Shown here one piece after another: positions 14,588 to 14,602 of a DNA stretch of 14,602 nt; the first letter of the stretch is position 1, and each line of letters begins with the position of its first letter. Below the pieces are notes generated by a model that was not told where the DNA came from, ran no database searches, and saw nothing but the letters and a program-made list of their open reading frames with translations. The position numbers were made by a program, and so were the translations under genes. Source of the DNA: Lachnospiraceae bacterium (GTDB lineage Bacteria > Bacillota > Clostridia > Lachnospirales > Lachnospiraceae); the NCBI GenBank assembly GCA_009774235.1, contig VSNJ01000104.1, positions 1 to 14,602 of the forward strand, read 5' to 3'.

Positions 14588-14602
14588 ATTTTTTAATTTA
14601 TC

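Noticed and set aside
1..14602. CRISPR array, tRNA, rRNA, transposon or phage genes
   Set aside because: No spaced direct repeats, no cloverleaf-like sequence, and no transposase, integrase or phage proteins were seen on either strand.

Overview
The window looks like chromosomal DNA of a low-GC, spore-forming Clostridia-type Firmicute, most like the Lachnospiraceae. The grounds are the AT-rich sequence with AGGAGG-type ribosome binding sites, a tryptophan operon in the order trpE-G-D-C-F-B-A under a T-box, and a SpoIIQ-like protein. This placement is inferred from gene content and protein style; no search was run. All genes are on the minus strand except the last one.

Bases 1-7258 hold a complete tryptophan biosynthesis operon, read right to left: promoter (TTGACA/TATACT), Trp-specific T-box leader (specifier UGG, T-box motif, intrinsic terminator), then trpE, trpG, trpD, trpC, trpF, trpB, trpA and a final terminator. 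The seven proteins carry out every step from chorismate to tryptophan. Most junctions overlap or are under 30 bases; only trpD-trpC has a longer spacer, which can fold. The T-box should let transcription through when uncharged tRNA-Trp accumulates.

Bases 7345-8025 encode an AIM24/TIGR00266-family protein. Bases 8331-9269 encode a membrane-anchored LytM/M23 protein that resembles SpoIIQ but has lost all the usual zinc ligands. Bases 9302-11114 hold an sppA-RDD gene pair (a membrane serine peptidase and a small membrane protein, translationally overlapping), a possible 33-codon ORF and a terminator that sits just before the SpoIIQ-like gene.

Bases 11306-13762 encode a full-length glycogen phosphorylase with its own promoter. 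After a 315-base divergent intergenic region, a small lipoprotein with a probable PrcB-type C-terminal domain (14078-14512) is read on the plus strand and ends at a strong terminator.

The window is mostly conserved housekeeping sequence. I saw no phage genes, insertion sequences, CRISPR, tRNA or rRNA, and no convincing new multi-gene system. The points most worth checking are the metal-site-less LytM protein, the terminator-like hairpin in front of it, the foldable trpD-trpC spacer, the Asp-to-Glu change in TrpA and the tiny ORF after the RDD gene.
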